Shown here: piece by piece, positions 56,201 to 59,140 of the stretch
Position numbering within the stretch: position 1 is the first letter of the stretch
Layout of the letters: each line of letters opens with the position of its first letter
DNA from: UBA1181 sp045617845
GTDB lineage: Bacteria > Bacteroidota > Bacteroidia > Bacteroidales > Paludibacteraceae
Direction of reading: 5' to 3'
Assembly: GCA_045617845.1 (NCBI GenBank)
Contig: JAZLJL010000002.1
Span: 1 to 59,140 of the forward strand
Length of the DNA stretch: 59,140 nucleotides
Notes under the pieces: generated by a model
Told to the model about the DNA's origin: nothing
Databases searched by the model: none
What the model saw: the letters and a program-made list of their open reading frames with translations, nothing else
Made by a program: the position numbers and the translations under genes

Positions 56201-58886
56201 ATTGTCTGCTGGTCAACTGGTTCTTAACGTTCCTGTTGCTACTGATTCTTGTACGGGTTCTTTGGTGTATGGTGTAGGTGCTAGACGTGATAGCGTATCG
56301 TTGAGTTCCGTTTATACGAAGGGCGTCACTGTGGTTGATTGGACATTTACCAGTCCATTTAGTGTAAACTCTAAGACTTGCCCTCAGAACATTATTGTGA
56401 AGGATACTTTCCCTCCTCAATTCTTGTGCGAGACCTTGAAGGATACGATTAAGGTGCGAATCACGATGACTTCCGTTTCTGAAACTGAGGTTTCGTATGG
56501 CGAGGTTGTCGCTATGGGTCTAGAAACGCCTACCGTTCAAGATGCTTGTGATGGCTTGATTACAGCTGAGGCTACTCGTAGTGATGGAAAGGATTTGACG
56601 GACAATTATGTGTTGGGTAATCCTGTAGATATCGTATGGACATTCAAGGACTCTTCTGATAATGTCCGCGTTTGTAGCCAAGTTGTTCTTGTCGAGGATT
56701 GGTTGATTGAAGATCTTCTTTGCCCGAACGATTTGGATGGAAAGGTGTTCTCTTGTGTGGATGCTATTCCTGAGCCTTATGGTGATTATGTTTCATTTAA
56801 GGCTGCGGGTGGTTCGTTCACGAATGAGGAAAAATTGTTGCCTAATACTTTCCGCTTCGAGAATACGGTTGTTGGTGATTCTTGCTTGATGACATACACT
56901 CGTACATATCATGTGGATGACTTCCGCCATAATGATATCGTTTGCCATGAGGTGGTCATTGTGAAGGATACCACGTCTCCTGAATTCGTTGTCACTTTAC
57001 GTGATACTTCGATTTTGTGCGACCAGGATATCTTTGAGCCAGTTGTGGTGTCGGCCGTCGACAATTGTGATCCTCATCCTGTTGTGACGATTTCCGAAAC
57101 TAACAACCGTAGTGTGGATCCTTCTTCTTGCGATTATTTCAATTATGAAATTTCCCGTAAGTATACGGCAAAAGACCGATGTGGTAATGAGTCTTCTTTC
57201 ATTCAGACTATATTCGTGCGTGATACGATAGGACCGAAATTTACGATTCCTGTTGATTGGAAGGACACTGTCTTGGCGTTGTTCCTTAAACATTGTGAGT
57301 TTAGTGCGCCAGACGTGACTGCTGCGGCTCGTTCTTTGGTTTCTGATAATTGTACGGAACTTGAGAATATCACAATTACTCAGTATCCGCCTGCGGGCTC
57401 TAGAGTGGATCATACTATGGATCTTTGGATTTATGCATCTGATAGGTGCGGTAACAGGGATAGTCTTTCTAGACCTTTGTATGTGCCTCAGCCTTCTTAT
57501 GTCGTTACAGTTGCCGCCTTCCCTGCGGATACTTGTGTGAATGACTCCGTGACATTCTCTTTGTCTTCTTCAGGAACCCATTATGCTGATGGTTACATTA
57601 AGGTGAACAGGTACGATGGTTCAATCCGTAGTATTCCTAGTGTATTGTCCTATGATTATTATAGGGGCACTCGCGCTAACCCTAGTTCTTTGATTTTTAG
57701 TGATAACTATTCCACATACGGACATCGTTTCGATGATTTGCGTGCTAGGTTTGGTGGAGATGCCGAGAAGGCTGGCCAATTTGCGACGACTTTGAGCCAT
57801 AGGAGTCAAAGTGATTTCTATACTTTGGTTGCCATGGATACTTCCACGGGTTGCTCCGATACCGCTACCGCATATTATAATATCGCTGAGGCGCCTCGTG
57901 TTCGCCTTGAAAGCGGTTCGATCTCTGAGTGTGAAAAGAATCTTTTGGACTTGCCTTCCATCATTTGTGAGGATACGATGGGTGCTAAAGAGGATACTAG
58001 TTATTGGACTTTGAATGGCTTGCCATTTAATTTCTACGATAGTACTAATGGCGTTATGAGACCTGAATACGACGGCGCTGTCGTTGCCTATGTGCTTGAG
58101 AACCGATGTGGATCAACCTCTTCTTTGAATTCTAAATTTATGCTCTGTGCGGGTCATGATACCGCATTCGGTGAAAGGAAGAGGGAAGATTCCGTACGCT
58201 TCTTTGGTTCCGTTGAGAATTATGAACTCTTTAAGAAGGATATGTTGTTTGTCCATGATTCCATCTTGTTGGATATCCATCGTCGTTATTTGCCTGACAG
58301 CATCGCGGTGGCAACGGATCCAAGTAATCCTGTCCGTATTTGGAAGGGCGAAGTTGTTACCCTTAAACTGAATACGAAGTATGAATTCATCAATTCTTCT
58401 TGGTATAAGGTCGTGAATCGTTATGACCGTGAATTCTTCGATAATCAAACTGCAGAATATGAATACGATTTCGATTCCGATACTACTCGCTTCGAGTTGG
58501 AGGACGAAGAGGATGAATTGCTCTTCACAGGATCGCCTCAGAATTCGTACATTGAGGATATGCCGGAGGACACTTCCTTCTATTATGTCACTGTTGATGA
58601 CGGTGTCTGTCCTTCAGCTTCCAGCCAGTTGATTCGTGTGGATGTCGTCAACCGTATTCCAACCGCCTTCACTCCGTTTACGAAGGATGGCTTGAACGAT
58701 ATCTTCATGGAGCGTCACCCTGTCACTATTTTCGACCGTTATGGTCAAAAGGTGTTTGAAGGTCTGAATGGTTGGGATGGTACGCATAAGGGTCATAACG
58801 CTGATCCTGGCGTCTACTTCTATAGGGTAGTCATGATTGATGGTACCGTGATGAATGGCTCCGTTGAGATTGTGAAGATTAAGTAA
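47286..58886 (+). CDS. Giant HYR/Ig-like repeat protein with gliding-type (type B) T9SS sorting domain
   Basis: 3,866 residues from this ATG (3,880 from an in-frame ATG at 47244). The ATG at 47286 gives a normal signal peptide (MKSFSKFFRRICALTVLSFG, cleaved near LNA-QSN). An N-terminal Ig-like part and a Cys-rich region (about 115-330, with CHTTTTGEYYLGTDFNPSDG) are followed by further Ig-like parts to about 790. Then come about 22 HYR-like repeats of 90-130 residues, each with a P-x-FDC-x-x-L-x-DT start, a D-x-C, a G-x-RSDGK-like turn, a G-x-T-x-I-x-W-x-F strand and DTC-x-Q. The last 85 residues are a CHU_C domain: IPTAFTPFTKDGLNDIF, FDRYGQKVFEGLNGWDG and DPGVYFYRVVM. It is thus T9SS cargo, probably a long Cys-bonded surface fibre or adhesin. 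Single-gene unit. Confidence 0.9.
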   Translation: MKSFSKFFRRICALTVLSFGAMTLNAQSNAITLMVDGTMQTKACLDEPIVMNGRLTNSAVGDIVDVYRSYNGSTWTAIGSATKDKAGVYTFVEDMVSQRVYYQFVDQKNASLKSNTVTIDVNDDCPEICHTTTTGEYYLGTDFNPSDGCNESQINFSNNYCLENHFASNGISFQGCTAGHVVKGWQPKDNSGKSVPTDRDKEEEVVGRNYYYVFNGGECSNTPFFLTFDRGRYLNKTFRFTMRLYLDVSGCGAFDPQAKVNFRTSFGNPVDLCVDAEMYDGITGQHLRDYAKCANGQHLDNQLVLGSDVWNDFNRNGHKVIRMEIIFYGEFKTRNQEELKIYPEFQQWPSCAKVAVDYISGEAANVCLGRGAVCVGETAEVNAAGFPKDANYVWEYQDNNGTWKQLYINGFKQAGADKQFISIPVDFVGARKYRVNNIPNLEKPIEFTVTGKNCEPVQPTDIKGPSNPFCIPNSKNDGKFEVYPMDANPAVKYTWSFETPSGEKFGSEKILFNGGQLDTTYRGGSVFLILDNKAEEGEYEVTVQPIKMMMGSDGQPYQALAGSPLKKTFMVYKTPEVQVYMKNTDPLKQAEIELCPTEHKHEVVAVADVKNGFYSNYVNKYVYTWNDGKTGKEDAAVIDLPALGACDGSYKTHKASVDVKINGIGCPTTAFQTWKVGKVEKPTIDCESISDGELTAVLGAQEKTKTFTLRFPDYTSGCEKDPSQKIEISFTPDAGSAIKKTFEGKKSEMDKMDKSFDLPSGTGSVTYTVTDGCGNAAYCKKTITVIDNTPPRLDCDDIQSYATKLSLQEGCDAETNHHVSLPTLVAPKLTDLNGVDGTITGVYLGRVLNPSSEPTTTPPLFTLFNKNIDLNDNYQIGKTYILWEFKDAAGNKAYCTQLIEVEDDRPPVVTCPMSDLGDVNNKPGYCGLSINSLISQMKEFPSAHDTCTVGTQLKPFVFYRNVNDVEFTEVNDGNFDDIIFYVNESYDIIWRFYKLNDRNNVYEDCVQHFTVIDNEEPYFDCSSLKDIRVTANSYKPLNRGFEYLEYASKDDVAEKLKGEDVIYTGTLKEAFANGDIRMIQPDEVHDNCEGEIDVLVSVVGPDPKKKGSEITTNIKKFSELENFKFYVGLNTITYTFFDENNNKSTCSQTVIVTAGTTPIPTCPDKKEITLYADKDCKVKYQLNKSEMPIAQIPVNQEGLWFNFRHCVISGKHFGKNGDESGCSDVDDYFPNNISGLQVKYSGSGPNGGPNAHTTDDLTIATLCEGYDNWKTFKDSPQNKWKYWSDTPDCGDQKVLSESNSLTNVVMYTGYPFEVELIDSLGNSVKKVSNEYMDDDAAPSRIIAPGWYSQNGETRNECKDHFYTCGTIPVKTQNHFSDVVLNESLTKGYYDLIYRFQDVKDGMQMDSCVVRIYVKDTIAPTLDCGDWNKDATLYANDECVVPIDSVPWFKKPSLEDLNVKDNCNSDPSDFTITWNRNWGKFNITADVALTDALPMGVTTMTWIVTDASGNSSYCQQRFEVLDTTGPAYDCSLLKDIVVETETNCEAAAKSVQAAGLDIPYALDDKCSPTGKPIPGSGVRSDGKEIFSDPYPRGTTVITWTFTDAAGNNTVCSQNVIVEDRTAPVFDSCGKLPEVVVILPGEMCAAPKSLVEATLGSHTAVDDCDGDIPGVPNVLLPGDTAYVPLYESFKKDTTYTIVWTFTDKSDNRLECNQKMSIKDTTPPDPSAVCPPPTKEVSADVTCAVPYEDLNLPSLESMTIVDPCDGEIAPTVEAKIYQPDGSYLLYYNDELYTVTYPVGTHTFLWIYEDNAENLDTCRMDLTVVDHIIPVIEDCDVDPSIHLTVDGDICAIDPENVKSHIREPKAYDECDDYLAQTGLSWMTPIIERLYIDSTVVLGSAGDTIGYKYDSTMVADGVNRMWDVDPFPKGLTMLRWIFTDKTGNSDTCEKTVTVHDYTAPYFDCDSINPDTLRPEAYKGDCEVEFADLKHDVLDKLAYKAYDACTGDSVVGLLTIDGNEELPDNYTMSVGITYKLLWLFVDKDNNKKTCPQYIIPSHTNNIEYDCSSIKDTSARADSASCSISAQTLNLRIPTATDSCAVLSGFGGQYEAYGIRSDKMPINTLFPSGVTHIQWRFVSPWNINDTLWCEQDVTIYGNKHFDLDCDVLTPTRRDTLQDCGPTDPLTFVIDTPRVADPCLLDEDNPEYWRVGDGKRSDNQPLDAAFNLGVTSIEWVFSDFTGGIKDTCIQDVVVKTALDMIFDCDSLNRDTIKVDVAEGECTVDASNIKDKMVTPFALHPCPNESGVDTIWGVPSRRFGMSLDSSFYVGLTEIVWTFIDPSATIINDTMTCSQWVRVGDVNEMPVKCENFPDTVYRLSPDDCEISWAEMNIKIPGVIDLCSHNIIDPVVTRSSGKAMNATTSIVGNDTIVTITAEDFSVGVDTVLWTYSFQGQLFVCDQVITVKDSMAPIYDCKNLEPLIVPSLPGKCFANSSAVFDSLPNPWPQAEDVCNQQKIDGRVYLEDGQELTKASSFTVPVGEHILTWIFIDETINEIADTCSQYLLVMGDQAPIFDCQSLVQDPILIEGCDTTLGKNTIETPYALDACTNDSVAGVGMRLDKGDLYGVYPVGTTQIRWIFVSPYSDLADTCIQEVTLLTKQELDLHCSDTNDDTINVDVEEGECFSPVDLKTPFALHPCPEQSKVDTIWGVPYRSDSRAIQDSFRTGVTVVTWVFTDNSGTMYKNVDTCYTVIQVGDVNKMPVDCKNMPDTTIILPATDCEISWNEINFSVPEVRDLCSDSLITPTLSRWSGKTMDENFTVGLDTVYWNYNFFGQIITCSQRFLVLDSVAPAFDCSTLKDTVILAGTGLCEIPSDEFVSFLGDPVAIDSCTGAEVHGQAYVCEVTSPSGEVLNVGADGCVPVDKVTAKVGETLQIHWIFQDTLLNAVPKVCDQSILVKGDAEPIFDCSSLQDTIIYLELDQCELSAGQLVLNVPVATDSCTGSLVYGVGARRDSVSLSSVYTKGVTVVDWTFTSPFSVNSKTCPQNIIVKDTFPPQFLCETLKDTIKVRITMTSVSETEVSYGEVVAMGLETPTVQDACDGLITAEATRSDGKDLTDNYVLGNPVDIVWTFKDSSDNVRVCSQVVLVEDWLIEDLLCPNDLDGKVFSCVDAIPEPYGDYVSFKAAGGSFTNEEKLLPNTFRFENTVVGDSCLMTYTRTYHVDDFRHNDIVCHEVVIVKDTTSPEFVVTLRDTSILCDQDIFEPVVVSAVDNCDPHPVVTISETNNRSVDPSSCDYFNYEISRKYTAKDRCGNESSFIQTIFVRDTIGPKFTIPVDWKDTVLALFLKHCEFSAPDVTAAARSLVSDNCTELENITITQYPPAGSRVDHTMDLWIYASDRCGNRDSLSRPLYVPQPSYVVTVAAFPADTCVNDSVTFSLSSSGTHYADGYIKVNRYDGSIRSIPSVLSYDYYRGTRANPSSLIFSDNYSTYGHRFDDLRARFGGDAEKAGQFATTLSHRSQSDFYTLVAMDTSTGCSDTATAYYNIAEAPRVRLESGSISECEKNLLDLPSIICEDTMGAKEDTSYWTLNGLPFNFYDSTNGVMRPEYDGAVVAYVLENRCGSTSSLNSKFMLCAGHDTAFGERKREDSVRFFGSVENYELFKKDMLFVHDSILLDIHRRYLPDSIAVATDPSNPVRIWKGEVVTLKLNTKYEFINSSWYKVVNRYDREFFDNQTAEYEYDFDSDTTRFELEDEEDELLFTGSPQNSYIEDMPEDTSFYYVTVDDGVCPSASSQLIRVDVVNRIPTAFTPFTKDGLNDIFMERHPVTIFDRYGQKVFEGLNGWDGTHKGHNADPGVYFYRVVMIDGTVMNGSVEIVKIK

Positions 58887-58905
58887 TATTTGATAAGAAT
58901 AGAAT

Positions 58906-58950
58906 AGGATAGGATAGCATCTATTGGGTGCGTCTTATCCTTTCTTTTTT
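58906..58950 (+). terminator. Probable intrinsic terminator of the giant HYR-like gene
   Basis: AGGATA-GCATC pairs with GGTGC-TATCCT across an internal bulge, followed by TTTCTTTTTT. It starts about 20 bases beyond the stop codon. Stem imperfect, so moderate confidence. Confidence 0.6.
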
Positions 58951-59093
58951 AATATTAGATTGTCGGAAATATGGATAACGTTGACTCTCCTGAAAAAATT
59001 TATTACTGTCCGCTAAACTTTTTATGGGTTTAAACTTTTTGCGAAAAATGTATTATATAATTAACTATACGTAATAATCGCATTCCATGTTAC

Positions 59094-59118
59094 ATGCAAC
59101 CCCTCTGGGGTTGTGCGT
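59094..59118. repeat. GC-rich hairpin at the window end (possible dispersed palindrome)
   Basis: CAACCCC / GGGGTTG with a 3-base loop (59097-59103 with 59107-59113), in a very AT-rich, gene-free stretch. No T run follows on either strand, so it does not look like a terminator. Similar short palindromes occur as dispersed repeats in some Bacteroidota genomes; only one copy is visible here. Confidence 0.3.
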
Positions 59119-59140
59119 GGGTGAAATCCATTATTCTACC

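Noticed and set aside
47256..58796. Many antisense frames inside the giant repeat genes (also within 985-6680)
   Set aside because: They are shadows caused by codon bias in the repeats; composition is Arg/His/Ile-rich, with no start signals or family similarity.

Overview
The window reads as an ordinary chromosomal segment of a member of the order Bacteroidales (phylum Bacteroidota); family and genus cannot be fixed from sequence alone. Reasons: TAnnTTTG (-7) promoter elements in front of many genes; weak Shine-Dalgarno sites; type IX secretion (T9SS) cargo with C-terminal sorting domains and the T9SS protein PorQ; the rpmB-rpmG-DUF4295 cluster; and the gene order porQ-cmk-ispH that is also known from Porphyromonas. 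I see no tRNA, rRNA, CRISPR array, transposase or prophage gene. The standard code with TGA as stop is used.

Layout. 1-8.9 kb (+): the 3' part of a giant Cys-containing repeat protein, an outer-membrane barrel protein just downstream, and a glycan-binding lipoprotein. 9.0-18.7 kb (-): a long co-directional run, LOG phosphoribohydrolase, sacsin-like GHKL ATPase, cardiolipin synthase, MIP18/SufT-like protein, LpxH-like phosphatase, RarA, S41 protease and a sugar-1-phosphate nucleotidyltransferase. 18.7-20.2 kb (+): a polysaccharide flippase. 20.3-23.1 kb (-): a candidate small RNA and a secreted M6 protease with a T9SS tail. 23.3-26.7 kb (-): a candidate structured RNA and the fabH-fabK-fabF operon. 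26.9-32.9 kb: a LytTR regulator, a frameshifted rlmH, DUF4783, nadC, a DNA/RNA nuclease, fabD, and a secreted-protein gene that has lost its 5' end. 33.4-38.1 kb: ribosomal proteins L33 and L28, CinA, a PagL-like barrel, SlyD, aroC and a TSCPD protein. 38.3-47.0 kb (+): a large NtrY-type histidine kinase, porQ, cmk, ispH, pfkA, a glucosaminidase, and an SGNH-fold protein that has lost its catalytic residues. 47.2-58.9 kb (+): a roughly 3,870-residue HYR-like repeat protein ending in a gliding-type (type B) T9SS sorting domain.

How it fits together. Housekeeping genes (fatty-acid synthesis, NAD, chorismate, isoprenoid, glycolysis, ribosome) alternate with envelope genes. Four T9SS-type cargo genes (one broken) share the window with PorQ, a component of the surface attachment machinery. 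The most unusual items are the two giant repeat proteins, the rlmH frameshift at an A5 run, the substituted SGNH protein, the 5'-truncated secreted gene, the sacsin-like ATPase inside a housekeeping run, and two RNA candidates. I do not see a convincing new multi-gene defence or mobile system; the closest candidates are listed in the findings with their weaknesses.
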